Shown in pieces: positions 23,477-32,694 of a DNA stretch of 64,000 nucleotides (its first letter is position 1; each line of letters opens with the position of its first letter). Origin of the DNA: Providencia huaxiensis. GTDB taxonomy: Bacteria > Pseudomonadota > Gammaproteobacteria > Enterobacterales > Enterobacteriaceae. Below the pieces are notes generated by a model. The model was not told the DNA's origin. It was given only the letters and a program-made list of their open reading frames with translations, and searched no databases. The DNA lies in the NCBI RefSeq assembly GCF_002843235.3, contig NZ_CP031123.2, positions 1,674,001 to 1,738,000 of the forward strand, in the 5' to 3' direction. A program made the translations under genes and the position numbers.

Positions 23477-23519
23477 GTTAATTAACCTCTTATTAATAAT
23501 TAATAGGAGGTTAATTAAC
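23477..23519. repeat. 43-bp AT-rich palindrome upstream of ydeP
   Basis: Arms GTTAATTAACCTC and GAGGTTAATTAAC (13 bp perfect), one T-G position, then TATTAA/TTAATA around a 3-nt centre, for a 20-bp near-perfect stem. It lies 16 bp after the stop of the minus-strand lipoprotein gene and about 230 bp before ydeP. It could be a terminator for the former or an operator; neither side has a U-tract. Confidence 0.7.
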
Positions 23520-23535
23520 TTCATAAAAAGAAGAG

Positions 23536-23835
23536 TTATATGCAAGAGCCCGATTGTATAATGTCAACAGCACAACGTTTACCATTCGCAAATTGACATA
23601 CGGCAGTTTGTGAACCATTTAATTCTAATGTCAATGCAGGTAAGCCCCCCGCTGACACACAAGCTTCTTGCGCACCAGGCCCTAAATTGACCACTTGCTG
23701 GGCATACTGACTCGCGGAATGTTCCACAGACTTATCTACGTTTGAGCTACCACACGCAGATAGCATGACAGATATCACCCCAGCAAGTGACATTGCTATT
23801 ACTGGTTTTAAAAATTGACTAACCCGATGCCTCAT
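23536..23835 (-). CDS. DUF333-family lipoprotein
   Basis: 99 aa from ATG 23835, which has GGGGA nine bases upstream (an ATG 18 bp earlier is less likely). Lipoprotein signal with lipobox LSAC at C28 (MLSACGSSN). The mature part has EACVSAGGLPALTLELNGS...CQFANGKRCAVD, the DUF333 pattern seen in E. coli YoaF and in proteins annotated as putative hemolysins; haemolytic activity is not supported. Residues after C28 (GSSN) do not predict inner-membrane retention. Function unknown. Confidence 0.75.
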   Translation of the reverse strand: MRHRVSQFLKPVIAMSLAGVISVMLSACGSSNVDKSVEHSASQYAQQVVNLGPGAQEACVSAGGLPALTLELNGSQTAVCQFANGKRCAVDIIQSGSCI

Positions 23836-23880
23836 TTTTGTTTCCCCAATCATGCTGCCTGAATATCCTGCACCAACGGT

Positions 23881-24213
23881 TTAGTGCCCACCACTTTTTG
23901 AAAATAAATTAATGACTAAGACACCAATAATAATTAATAGCATACCAATAATTGCAGGTAAATCGAGTTTTTGGTTGTAAATATAAATTGCAGCGATGGA
24001 AACCAACACAATTCCCAAACCTGACCAAATTGCATAAGCAATACCTAATGGCATGGTTTTCACCACCTGTGAAAGCCCCCAAAAAGAGACTGCATAACCG
24101 ATAATAACAATCAAAGACGGCCAAAAACGACTAAAACCATCAGATGCTTTTAATGTTGTCGTTGCAATGACTTCAGCAATAATAGACATCAATAAGAAAC
24201 CTAGACCCTTCAT
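23881..24213 (-). CDS. Small multidrug resistance (SMR) transporter, EmrE-like
   Basis: 110 aa, four TM helices, the SMR family size. The essential membrane glutamate is E14 in SIIAEVIATTTLK; GLSQVVKTMPLGIAYAIWSGLG is the TM2-TM3 signature including the tryptophan. Works as a dual-topology dimer exchanging protons for cationic drugs or quaternary amines. It might equally be a guanidinium-type exporter; no guanidine riboswitch was seen upstream. 45 bp upstream of the lipoprotein gene, possibly co-transcribed. Confidence 0.88.
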   Translation of the reverse strand: MKGLGFLLMSIIAEVIATTTLKASDGFSRFWPSLIVIIGYAVSFWGLSQVVKTMPLGIAYAIWSGLGIVLVSIAAIYIYNQKLDLPAIIGMLLIIIGVLVINLFSKSGGH

Positions 24214-24254
24214 TGTCTTTCCTTATTATTAGAATGAGTTACTCAGGTAACAAC

Positions 24255-24290
24255 AAAAAAGCTCTGTTTATCATTAAAATAACACAGAGC
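24255..24290 (-). terminator. sotB terminator
   Basis: Stem GCTCTGT/ACAGAGC (24261-24267 and 24284-24290), minus strand followed by six T, 30 bp after the sotB stop. Confidence 0.75.
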
Positions 24291-24320
24291 TTTCATCTTT
24301 ACGTCATAATGAAATGCGAG

Positions 24321-25520
24321 TTAGTGATTTGCAGCAGCGCCTATTCTATCGCTAAGGGTGTCACTATAGCGCCTGAATAAATAGACACATAATGCGAAAG
24401 CTATAAGACCAATCACACCACCAATGTAACCAATCTGAGTCATCCCCATATGGACAATAACTTGATTACCTAGCAGCGCCCCTGCACCAATACCGATGTT
24501 GAAAATTCCAGAGAAAATTGACATTGCCAAATCGGTGGCATCTGGAGATAAATCAATCACCTTAACTTGCATCCCTAAACCAATGCACATCATTGCCATT
24601 CCCCAGAACACCGATAACATCACCAAAGACCAAACATCTCTGCCTAATGGCATCAGCAATAATAAACAAATCGTCATAAATGCGATTGCTGCGGGTAAGA
24701 ATGATAATGAAAACTTGCTGCTGTAGCGACTGAATATGACGCTGCCAACAATACCAGCTCCACCAAAAATCAGCAGGAGTAAAGTTGCAAAATTTTGGCT
24801 TTGTAATGCAACTTCTCGAACAAAAGGCTCAATATAACTGTAAGCCGTAAAATGTGCGGTTACTGCTAACACCGTTAATGCAAACATTCCAACGAGTGCC
24901 GGCCGTTGAAATAGCATAGGCACACTTTTTAACGAACCGGAATGTTCACTTGGTAACCGAGGTAAATAACGGATCAAGACAACCATAGTAAACAATGCAA
25001 TAACACCGATACCTAAGAATGTCGCTCGCCAACCTAAGAATTGCCCAACCACTCGGCCAAGGGGAAGACCTAATACTGTCGCTAATGCAGTCCCCGTCGC
25101 TAATAATCCAAGTGCTTGAGCTTTTTTACCTGCGGGGGCAACCCGAATAGCCAACGATGCCGTAATTGACCAAAATACAGCATGAGATAAAGCCACACCA
25201 ATACGTCCTGCAATTAAAATATCAAAACTCCATGCAAAACCAGAAATAATATGGCTAATAATAAAGATAACAAATAAGAAGCCTAATAATTTACGGCGCT
25301 CTATTTTACTGGTTAATAACATTAAAGGTAGCGACATCAAAGCCACAACCCACGCATAGATTGTTATCATCAAACCAGTATGTGCGACCGTCATATCAAA
25401 GCTTTTTGCAATATCACTGAGTAATGCAACAGGTACAAACTCTGTTGTATTAAAAACAAATGCAGCAACCGCTAATGCTATTACACGGATCCAAGCTGTT
25501 TTTCTAGAAACTTGCGTCAT
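24321..25520 (-). CDS. sotB: Sugar efflux transporter SotB (MFS)
   Basis: 399 aa from ATG 25520 ([14 protein letters not shown]. coli SotB/YdeA 396 aa). A longer reading adds 24 poor-quality residues. Twelve-TM MFS exporter of arabinose and IPTG-like sugars. Conserved segments: [16 protein letters not shown] in TM1, [12 protein letters not shown] loop 2-3, [24 protein letters not shown], and IGLGMQVKV. Monocistronic, with its own terminator. Confidence 0.92.
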   Translation of the reverse strand: MTQVSRKTAWIRVIALAVAAFVFNTTEFVPVALLSDIAKSFDMTVAHTGLMITIYAWVVALMSLPLMLLTSKIERRKLLGFLFVIFIISHIISGFAWSFDILIAGRIGVALSHAVFWSITASLAIRVAPAGKKAQALGLLATGTALATVLGLPLGRVVGQFLGWRATFLGIGVIALFTMVVLIRYLPRLPSEHSGSLKSVPMLFQRPALVGMFALTVLAVTAHFTAYSYIEPFVREVALQSQNFATLLLLIFGGAGIVGSVIFSRYSSKFSLSFLPAAIAFMTICLLLLMPLGRDVWSLVMLSVFWGMAMMCIGLGMQVKVIDLSPDATDLAMSIFSGIFNIGIGAGALLGNQVIVHMGMTQIGYIGGVIGLIAFALCVYLFRRYSDTLSDRIGAAANH

Positions 25521-25889
25521 ATTTCTTTTAGCCTTCACTTTCCCACAAATAACAGATACCAACAGCTTAATTGGATGTAAAAATTGCTGCAAAAAGACAT
25601 TGGTATTTAGTACAGGATTGAGTCGTTACTGAGCAACCTCTGTTGCCAATAACTCTTTTTGTGAATTGTATCACAATTTTTTATTGTTCATAAAGACTCC
25701 TTCCTACCTACTGGCAAGAAAAACAGCGGGCCTAGTAATTATTAGCGCCTCCTACATCCTATTTAATCGTTCGTTCAAATTTAACGCATTAATCTGAATA
25801 TTTATAACATTCAGTTATCTGAAAACACATAGTATTACTTTCTATGCTACAATCTTGCTATTATTTTTTATGCTTAAAGGACCTTTTTA
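25521..25889. other. sotB-yecF divergent intergenic region
   Basis: 369 bp. A good ribosome-binding site AAAGGACC precedes yecF. No clear operator or RNA element seen. Confidence 0.5.
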
Positions 25890-26111
25890 ATGAAAAACCA
25901 TTTTCCTACTGAACCTAACGTTAATACTTTAGCGGATGAAGTTACTTGTCTAAAAAATTTACTGACGCATATGTTAAAAGCTATCGGCCAAGCTGATGCA
26001 GGTAAAATTTTAATCAAGATGCAACGTGAAATTGCACAAATGGAAGACGAAAAACAGGCAGAAACCTATAAAAACACGTTAGAACAAATAAAAACAGGGT
26101 ATCGCCAATAG
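25890..26111 (+). CDS. yecF: DUF2594 family protein YecF
   Basis: 73 aa (E. coli YecF 74 aa). Small soluble helical protein; the core LADEVTCLKNLLTHMLKAIG and QADAGKILIKM match the family. Function unknown. ATG 25890 follows AAAGGACC at good spacing. Monocistronic, with a terminator 130 bp downstream. Confidence 0.88.
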   Translation: MKNHFPTEPNVNTLADEVTCLKNLLTHMLKAIGQADAGKILIKMQREIAQMEDEKQAETYKNTLEQIKTGYRQ

Positions 26112-26244
26112 ATTATTTAGCGATAAATGCTATTTTAAGGATATATATACTATTGAGTGGTTTAAACTGCACAAATAACTAAGTTTTAATCATGAAAATC
26201 ATCTATCTTTGTTCATGAATTAAACCATTCTTTATTCATTTAGC

Positions 26245-26280
26245 TCCCCCTTCAGAACCCTATGAAGGGGGCTTTTTTTT
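26245..26280 (+). terminator. Terminator after yecF (shares core with 8550 hairpin)
   Basis: Nine-bp stem CCCCCTTCA/TGAAGGGGG with loop GAACCCTA, followed by eight T (26273-26280). Confidence 0.85.
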
Positions 26281-26288
26281 TCTACAAC

Positions 26289-26567
26289 TTATGCATTATT
26301 CCGCTTATAAATATCTTGGCAATGCTGAATATATTCATCAACTGTCGTATCAGCGGTTTGTTTATCCCAGCTTTTCTGCTCTTCAAAAGCCCACACTTGA
26401 AATGTTTGCCCTAAGTTAGCCCCTGACATGCCAACTTGCTTATAGACTCGATGGTAAAAACCTTGCTCAGAATGATAGATCTCAAATTTAAATGGAACTA
26501 ACCTAGCGGGGTTTGTCGTTGTCAAAAATTCATTACCAAACAATAACGTTTTCTCCAGAATATCCAT
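26289..26567 (-). CDS. Conserved hypothetical, 92 aa
   Basis: I do not recognise this protein. 92 aa, soluble, no signal or TM segment. It begins MDILEKTLLFGNEFLTTT and is rich in aromatics (FKFEIYHSEQGFYHRVYKQ), suggesting a small beta-sheet domain, and ends in a helix with EYIQHCQDIYKR. The minus-strand sequence upstream of ATG 26567 has AAGGGG at good spacing, so it is probably a real gene. No operon partners. Confidence 0.65.
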   Translation of the reverse strand: MDILEKTLLFGNEFLTTTNPARLVPFKFEIYHSEQGFYHRVYKQVGMSGANLGQTFQVWAFEEQKSWDKQTADTTVDEYIQHCQDIYKRNNA

Positions 26568-26766
26568 TCTATCCCCTTGTTTAATTTATAAAATACGCAT
26601 GGTTTACAACTTCTCTTCTAAGCATAGCGCATTTAACGCCATTCCGTAATTTTACCGATAAAAATAGATGATTTATATATTACCCATCGATAAGCTTTAT
26701 GAATAAGAGGGGGATATTGAAGAAATAATAAGCTTCATCATTAAAATGAAGCTTATTATCAATCGA

Positions 26767-28149
26767 TTATGATTTATTGTCGTACAACTGTTTTGCCATA
26801 TCAATGCTATCTGCGTTCACATCTTTTATATGGTCTCGTGTTAACCGATAAACAACAGGGCTTAAAAGTAACAGAGCAATTAAATTAGGGATCGCCATCA
26901 TAGCATTTAGTGTATCCGCTAATAACCAAACAAAATCAAGTGATTGCGTTGCACCAATTGGTAAAGCTATCAACCATAAAACTCGGTACGGTTTTATTGC
27001 TCGCAACCCGAATAAATATTGCACACATTTTTCGCCATAGAAACTCCAACCCAAAATGGTGGTGAATGCAAATATGGCTAATGCAATAGCAACAATGTAA
27101 TTTCCACCTGGAATGGCTGTTTGGAATGATGATGCGGTTAGTGTCGCTCCGGTTTCACTGGTCAGCCAGCCACCAGTAATAATGATGGTTAATCCTGTAA
27201 CAGAACACACAATGATAGTGTCAATGAATGTCCCTAACATCGCAATAAGCCCTTGGCGAATAGGATTTTGTGTTTTTGCAGCAGCGTGGGCGATAGGTGC
27301 ACTTCCCAAACCCGCTTCATTGGAAAACACGCCTCGTGCAACCCCAAAACGTATTGCAGCCCATACCGCCGCACCTGCAAACCCACCTTGAGCAGCGACA
27401 GGGTTAAAAGCTGAGGTCACGACCAAAGAGAGCGCACCTGGGATCTCCTTAAAATAGATACCAAGCACAATGACACCTGCGCCAAAATAAGCCACAGTCA
27501 TAAATGGGACAAGTTTTCCTGCAACATCAGAGATACGTCGTAATCCACCAATCAATACCGCACCGACTAATAAAACTAATACCCCCGCCGTCAACCATTT
27601 ATGCACACCAAAGTTACTTTCTAGTACATCTGCAACAGAGTTAGCTTGTACCGTATTTCCGATACCAAAGCTAGCACATGCACCGAAAAAGGCAAACAGC
27701 GTTCCTAACCAAATCCATTTAGGGCCTAACCCATTTTTAATGTAGTACATTGGGCCACCAATATACTGGCCATATTTATCCACTTCACGAAAACGAACTG
27801 CTAACACGGCTTCGGAGTACTTAGTTGCCATTCCGACCAAAGCCGTCATCCACATCCAAAATAACGCGCCAGGCCCTCCCATGACGACCGCAGTTGCGAC
27901 CCCAGCTATATTCCCCGTGCCAATAGTGGCCGATAACGCTGTCATTAATGCGTTAAAAGGTGATATTTGCCCCTCACCTCGTGACTCATTCTTTTGAAAC
28001 AATAGCTTAAAGCCTGTTCCAATTTTTCTTATCGGTAGGAATGCAAGCCGAATTTGCATATAAATGCCAACGCCTAAGATCCCAACAAGCATTGGTACTC
28101 CCCACACCACACCATTTAGTTCACTTAACCACGTCGTTATCAAATCCAT
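26767..28149 (-). CDS. Alanine/sodium symporter family (AGCS) transporter
   Basis: 460 aa, about 11 TM helices. Family markers: SATIGTGNIAGVATAVVMGGPGA is represented by the GTGNIAGVAT and GGPGALFWMW motifs, and FSNEAGLGSAPIAHAAA is in the middle. Imports alanine or glycine with sodium (family function); the substrate is not provable from sequence. A perfect CRP-type palindrome lies about 130 bp upstream, suggesting catabolite control of amino-acid uptake. E. coli YaaJ is a homologue, but the position here differs. Confidence 0.9.
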   Translation of the reverse strand: MDLITTWLSELNGVVWGVPMLVGILGVGIYMQIRLAFLPIRKIGTGFKLLFQKNESRGEGQISPFNALMTALSATIGTGNIAGVATAVVMGGPGALFWMWMTALVGMATKYSEAVLAVRFREVDKYGQYIGGPMYYIKNGLGPKWIWLGTLFAFFGACASFGIGNTVQANSVADVLESNFGVHKWLTAGVLVLLVGAVLIGGLRRISDVAGKLVPFMTVAYFGAGVIVLGIYFKEIPGALSLVVTSAFNPVAAQGGFAGAAVWAAIRFGVARGVFSNEAGLGSAPIAHAAAKTQNPIRQGLIAMLGTFIDTIIVCSVTGLTIIITGGWLTSETGATLTASSFQTAIPGGNYIVAIALAIFAFTTILGWSFYGEKCVQYLFGLRAIKPYRVLWLIALPIGATQSLDFVWLLADTLNAMMAIPNLIALLLLSPVVYRLTRDHIKDVNADSIDMAKQLYDNKS

Positions 28150-28279
28150 CCTACCCCCAATTAATTCATATCAATTAACATATCAATAAAATTCATAACA
28201 TTTCCTTATCAATCTAATAAAGATTAAAAGTAGAATAAAAGCGAACAAAATTTCTAAAATTCATCATTTAAAATAAAAG

Positions 28280-28299
28280 ATTGTGAGTAAGCTCACTTG
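28280..28299. promoter_or_regulatory. CRP-type site upstream of the AGCS transporter
   Basis: TGTGA-GTAAGC-TCACT: one mismatch from the ideal palindrome, correct N6 spacing, 131 bp before the start codon. Confidence 0.6.
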
Positions 28300-28412
28300 T
28301 GATTTATCAATTGCAGTTATAAATACAATTAATTGCGAGTCGTCATTAAAATTGAGTTAATTGAATATGGGTTGATATTTTTGAGGGGATATGTGTCACA
28401 TACTGTTTCAAT

Positions 28413-28444
28413 AAAAAAGCCCAGTAATTAAACAATTACTGGGC
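28413..28444 (-). terminator. htpX terminator
   Basis: Perfect 11-bp stem GCCCAGTAATT/AATTACTGGGC with a 4-nt loop and six T on the minus strand, 52 bp beyond the htpX stop. Confidence 0.85.
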
Positions 28445-28495
28445 AGATACTAAAATTATTGTCTACTTAAAGCTAACTTTAGACGATTATTTAGG

Positions 28496-29377
28496 CTACT
28501 TTAAATATTCACCTGAACGTAATGCTTCGATACGTTTGTCTAATGGTGGGTGCGATAAAAATAATTCACTGAATGCTTTACCACGACCATTGATACAAAA
28601 TGCCATCAAACGACCTTCTTCTTGTGGTTCATAGCTCGTTTTCAACCGTTGCAATGCCGCTATCATCTTTTCACGCCCCACTAATTTTGCCGAGCCAGCA
28701 TCCGCGTGGAACTCACGGTAACGAGAGAACCACATAGTAATGATGCTCGCCAAAATACCAAAGACGATTTCAAGTACCATGGAAACCGCAAAATAGACCA
28801 TTGGGTTACCATTGCTACTTTCACTTTCGTTATCACTGTTGGACATAAAACCTGCCGCAACCTGTGCAATAATACGTGAAATAAAGATAACGAACGTGTT
28901 CACCACACCTTGCAATAAGGTCATCGTTACCATGTCGCCATTTGCGATATGGCTAATTTCATGAGCAATTACAGCTTCAGCTTCATCACGGCTCATATTT
29001 TCTAATAACCCGGTACTCACCGCGACAAGCGAAGCATCACGTCGCGCGCCCGTAGCAAACGCATTGATATCTGGTGCATGATAAATAGCCACTTGTGGCA
29101 TCTGAATACCAACTTGTTGTGCTTGGCGCTCAACGGTTGATACTAACCACTGTTCCATTTGGTTACGTGGCGTTTCGATAACCTCACCGCCCACTGATTT
29201 CAGAGCCATCCATTTGGACATTAATAGTGATATGAAAGCACCACCAAAACCAAACAGACCAGCCATGATCATAAGACCTTGGACACTACTCCCTCTGATC
29301 CCAGTTAAACTTAGGATTATCCCAAACACAAACATAACTGCTAAGTTTGTGAGTAAGAATAAAGCAATTCTCATCAT
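28496..29377 (-). CDS. htpX: Membrane zinc metalloprotease HtpX
   Basis: 293 aa, same length as E. coli. M48 peptidase that degrades misfolded membrane proteins together with FtsH. Two N-terminal TM helices (about 5-25 and 35-55), then HEISH with zinc ligands H139 and H143 and catalytic E140, then two more hydrophobic segments. In E. coli it is controlled by Cpx stress; no Cpx box was firmly identified here. It is upstream of prc in the E. coli order, but a repeat-protein gene is inserted between them here. Confidence 0.96.
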   Translation of the reverse strand: MMRIALFLLTNLAVMFVFGIILSLTGIRGSSVQGLMIMAGLFGFGGAFISLLMSKWMALKSVGGEVIETPRNQMEQWLVSTVERQAQQVGIQMPQVAIYHAPDINAFATGARRDASLVAVSTGLLENMSRDEAEAVIAHEISHIANGDMVTMTLLQGVVNTFVIFISRIIAQVAAGFMSNSDNESESSNGNPMVYFAVSMVLEIVFGILASIITMWFSRYREFHADAGSAKLVGREKMIAALQRLKTSYEPQEEGRLMAFCINGRGKAFSELFLSHPPLDKRIEALRSGEYLK

Positions 29378-29796
29378 TTTTTATGTATTCCTTGGTAAAA
29401 ACAAATATACGTAGAATTTACTTTATAAATAAGGTTTTTTCACACTTTTTCAAGTGCATTAACGCGAAAACCCTAAAAAATAACATAACTTTACATAGCT
29501 ACATGCAAAACTCATTGGTATATGCTAATTAAATGATAACTTTTGATGGTGAAATTTTTAACCATTTGTTTTTTAAGGTTCATTTTATAACCATTTAAAT
29601 TTAAAGTTATTTTTCATTGAAACGATAAAGCTAGTTTGTCAATCACCAAAAACAATTTAGTGTATTTATCTATCTTATCATCCACTTTGCTTGTCAAATG
29701 AATGAATATTCAATTTTACTTTTATTTTATTAAAAAATAATGCCACATTAAGTGGCACTATTATGTTTTATTGTAATTTGCAGTTTTATTTTCGAA
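29378..29796. other. htpX upstream region and terminator of the repeat-protein gene
   Basis: 419 bp, AT-rich. Contains the hairpin TGCCAC/GTGGCA at 29741-29757 whose minus-strand side is T-rich, probably terminating the 29797-30348 gene, and the htpX promoter region. Confidence 0.55.
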
Positions 29797-30348
29797 CTAA
29801 TTAGTTTTCTCTTTAGTCGATTTTGTTGCTTTCTCTTTTACGGCTTTTGCAGATTCTTTGTCTGCAGCTTTAGATGCTTTCTCTTTTACGGCTTTTGCCG
29901 ATTCTTTGTCTGTCCCTTTACTAACTTTATCTTTTACGTCTTTAACTTCTTTATCCGCAGCTTTGCTGGCCTTCTCTTTTACTGTCTTAGCTGTGCCAGA
30001 TGCTTTATCACTTGCCTTGTCTGCTTTATCAGAAACGGTTTTACTGGCTTTGTCACTACTGTTTTTTATTGAGTCAGAAACCGATGATTTACTTGATTGC
30101 TTGACAACGCCTGTGCCAATCACCGCTCCAGCCGCTTTCGCTTTACTGTTAATATCGTTTTTTAATTCTATCGTACACACTTGCTCTGAACGGCTTGTTG
30201 ACCCGTCATTACAGATAAACTTCTCCCCGTCACAACGGTCAATTCCTCCTTTACTTCCAGAACAAGGGTAATTTCTTGCATTCGCTGTATTAATAGATGC
30301 AACCATCATCACACTAACAGCCATTAATCCTATAAATAATTTACGCAT
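29797..30348 (-). CDS. Secreted YdcA-like protein with LEA-like lysine/alanine repeat tail
   Basis: 183 aa. Signal peptide about 1-24 (MVASINTANA), then a small Cys-containing domain (about 25-60) with PCSGSKGGIDRC and KFICNDGSTS, resembling the short E. coli secreted protein YdcA. Residues 85-183 are low-complexity and highly charged: repeated units built on KAxDKxSK and the near-identical segment ESAKAVKEKASKAADK, present twice. The tail resembles group-3 LEA or apolipoprotein-like amphipathic helices. Lies alone between htpX and prc, not present there in E. coli. Function unknown; periplasmic protection or lipid/peptidoglycan association is speculation. Confidence 0.75.
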   Translation of the reverse strand: MRKLFIGLMAVSVMMVASINTANARNYPCSGSKGGIDRCDGEKFICNDGSTSRSEQVCTIELKNDINSKAKAAGAVIGTGVVKQSSKSSVSDSIKNSSDKASKTVSDKADKASDKASGTAKTVKEKASKAADKEVKDVKDKVSKGTDKESAKAVKEKASKAADKESAKAVKEKATKSTKEKTN

Positions 30349-30576
30349 GGTAATGCCTCATTGATAAGGAAACTATACCAAAAGTTTAGGATAAATTAAG
30401 TAAAGGTAAAGAAACCTATAGTTAATTATTAATTTCAGTTAGTCATTTTAAAAAATAAAGTAAACAAAGCATAAAACTGCATTAATTTGGGGACTATTTA
30501 CTAAAAATATCAAATTAACAATACACTAATGTTTAGCTTATATTTTGCGATAGCTATTAAGATGGTACAGGAAAAC

Positions 30577-30610
30577 TTAAAAAATTAAGCCAGCTTAGGC
30601 GCTGGCTTAA
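30577..30610 (-). terminator. prc terminator
   Basis: Perfect 10-bp stem TTAAGCCAGC/GCTGGCTTAA, 6-nt loop, with TTTT next to the stem on the minus strand, 23 bp after the prc stop. Confidence 0.85.
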
Positions 30611-30632
30611 TTTGACAAATAATAAGAGGAAA

Positions 30633-32675
30633 TTATTTATTATTTGATAATAACTTAGTATGTTGATTCGCTAAATCGACCGCCATTTTAACCGTTTCAT
30701 CGAGGTATGGATCTGGCCCTTCGTAATCTTTAGGTAAATCATCAATTGATTTCAATAATGGTTTACCTTCTCGAGTATTACGTTCATTTATACGTTTCAA
30801 TTTTGTCGCTTCAATTTCTGAATCTTCTTTTTGTCTCTCAGCATAGTTGAGTGAAATACGATTCTTACTCTCTTTGTTAACTTTATAGCGCGCAATATCT
30901 TCATCAATATAGTTGAACTCAGGGTCTTTGCTAATACGCGCCAAATGCTGCGTTTTTATTGGCGATAAATCAGAAGAAACATCACCAACAGGCGTATATT
31001 TTGCCGGTGGAATGCTATCCCATGGCAATGCGTTGTCCTCAAAACTTTCACCTGTTTCAGCTGGATCCTGGCCTGTAGGCATGACCACATCAGGAGTCAC
31101 CCCTTCACGCTGTGTACTACCACCATTAACTCGGTAAAATTTCTGAATAGTATACTGAACGGAACCTAATGAAGGCCATTCTGGTTTTAGCATTTGATCG
31201 TAAACACGACTTAAACCACGGTGTTGCTGAACGGTTCCCTTACCAAAAGTCGGTTCACCGACAATCATCGCCCTACCGTAATCTTGCATTGCCGCAGCAA
31301 AGATCTCTGATGCGGATGCACTAAAGCGGTCGACTAAAACAACAAGAGGACCTTTATAGTAAACAACGTCATCATCATCGATATCTTGGCGAACTTGGCC
31401 GTTATTATCACGAACTTGCACAATTGGCCCTTTCGGAATGAACAAGCCAGATAAAGAGACCGCTTCGGTTAATGCGCCACCACCATTACCGCGTAAATCG
31501 ATAACCAATGCGGAAACATTATCTTTTGCCAAGTTTTGTAATTGGGTTTTAACATCATTTGTTAAGCCGACATAAAAACCAGGAATATCTAAAACAGCAA
31601 CTTTATCTTTACCTTGCTGTTTGATTGTCAGCTTGACCGCTCGGTCTTCTAGCCGGATCTGCTCCCGAACTATGGTGACAATATGTGGCTTCGCCCCTTT
31701 AGTATCAGAAACGACTTCTAACCGAACTTTGCTTCCTTTCGGGCCTTTGATTAAAGCAACCACATCATCAAGGCGCCAGCCAACCACATCAACAATCGGT
31801 TTACCCGTTTGACCTACACCGATAATTTTATCACCAACTTTTAGCTCTTTACTTTTAGCCGCAGGGCCTCCAGCAACTAACGAGTTGATAACTGTATTTT
31901 CGTCATCTTGCTGTAATACCGCACCAATTCCTTCTAATGATAAACTCATTTCTGAATTGAATTGTTCTGTATTACGAGGCGATAAATAACTTGTGTGCGG
32001 ATCGATTTCACGAGCGAAAGAGTTAACGATCAATTGAAACACATCTTCACTTTGCGCTTGCGTTAAACGCCTCAACGCAAAGTTATAACGCTTTGTCAGT
32101 TTCTCTTTGATTTCTTTGTCATCTTTCCCTGATAGTTTTAAATTCAACCAGTCATAACGCACTTTTTGGTCCCAAAGACGATCAAGCTCTTGCTTGTCTT
32201 TGGGCCATGGTGATTTAGAACGGTCAACTTCAATTGAATCAGTCGCATTTAAATCGATGGGTTGCTCTAAACGAGCTAGTGCATATTTAAAACGCTCGAA
32301 ACGTCTTTCCTGAGACAGGTTATACAGGTCATAAAACGGATCTAATTTGCCATCCTCAAGCCATTGACCGACTTTGCCTTTATCTTTGGCGTATTGGTCA
32401 ATATCGGATTGAAGTAAAACATTATGACCGAAATCTAACATATTAAGATAACGGTCAAATATCTTCCCAGAAAACGCATTGTCTAAATCAAATTGACGAT
32501 AATGTGAGCGAGTAAACCGAGATGTGACTCTTTCACTCACTGTACCGTGTTGTACATTCTGTTTTAAGACAGGTAACTGAGCCGCAGTGACCGGAGCCAC
32601 TGCTTGAGTATTAGCGACTGCACTGCCGAAAGTCGCTAGACTAACCACCAGTGCAATTTTAAGAAGTTTGTTCAT
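30633..32675 (-). CDS. prc: Tail-specific (C-terminal processing) periplasmic protease Prc
   Basis: 680 aa (E. coli 682). Signal peptide 1-22 ending SAVA. An N-terminal helical domain, a PDZ domain around ISLEGIGAVLQ...GDKIIGVGQ, then the S41 catalytic core with serine in RFSASASEIFAAA and lysine in FGKGTVQQ. With NlpI it degrades MepS and processes PBP3, controlling peptidoglycan growth. 19 bp downstream of proQ, the same order as E. coli. Confidence 0.96.
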   Translation of the reverse strand: MNKLLKIALVVSLATFGSAVANTQAVAPVTAAQLPVLKQNVQHGTVSERVTSRFTRSHYRQFDLDNAFSGKIFDRYLNMLDFGHNVLLQSDIDQYAKDKGKVGQWLEDGKLDPFYDLYNLSQERRFERFKYALARLEQPIDLNATDSIEVDRSKSPWPKDKQELDRLWDQKVRYDWLNLKLSGKDDKEIKEKLTKRYNFALRRLTQAQSEDVFQLIVNSFAREIDPHTSYLSPRNTEQFNSEMSLSLEGIGAVLQQDDENTVINSLVAGGPAAKSKELKVGDKIIGVGQTGKPIVDVVGWRLDDVVALIKGPKGSKVRLEVVSDTKGAKPHIVTIVREQIRLEDRAVKLTIKQQGKDKVAVLDIPGFYVGLTNDVKTQLQNLAKDNVSALVIDLRGNGGGALTEAVSLSGLFIPKGPIVQVRDNNGQVRQDIDDDDVVYYKGPLVVLVDRFSASASEIFAAAMQDYGRAMIVGEPTFGKGTVQQHRGLSRVYDQMLKPEWPSLGSVQYTIQKFYRVNGGSTQREGVTPDVVMPTGQDPAETGESFEDNALPWDSIPPAKYTPVGDVSSDLSPIKTQHLARISKDPEFNYIDEDIARYKVNKESKNRISLNYAERQKEDSEIEATKLKRINERNTREGKPLLKSIDDLPKDYEGPDPYLDETVKMAVDLANQHTKLLSNNK

Positions 32676-32694
32676 GACCTGATTGACCTCCGTA

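Larger units (their letters stand above)
28150..28495. other. AGCS-htpX intergenic region
   Basis: 346 bp containing a CRP-type site (28282-28297), a small TATGTG-T-CACATA palindrome near 28390, and the htpX terminator (28413-28444). Confidence 0.6.

Noticed and set aside
29858..30271. 137-codon ORF on the plus strand, rich in Leu/Ser/Ala
   Set aside because: Exact antisense of the lysine/alanine-repeat gene; repetitive codons keep the opposite frame open. No ribosome-binding site or coding character.
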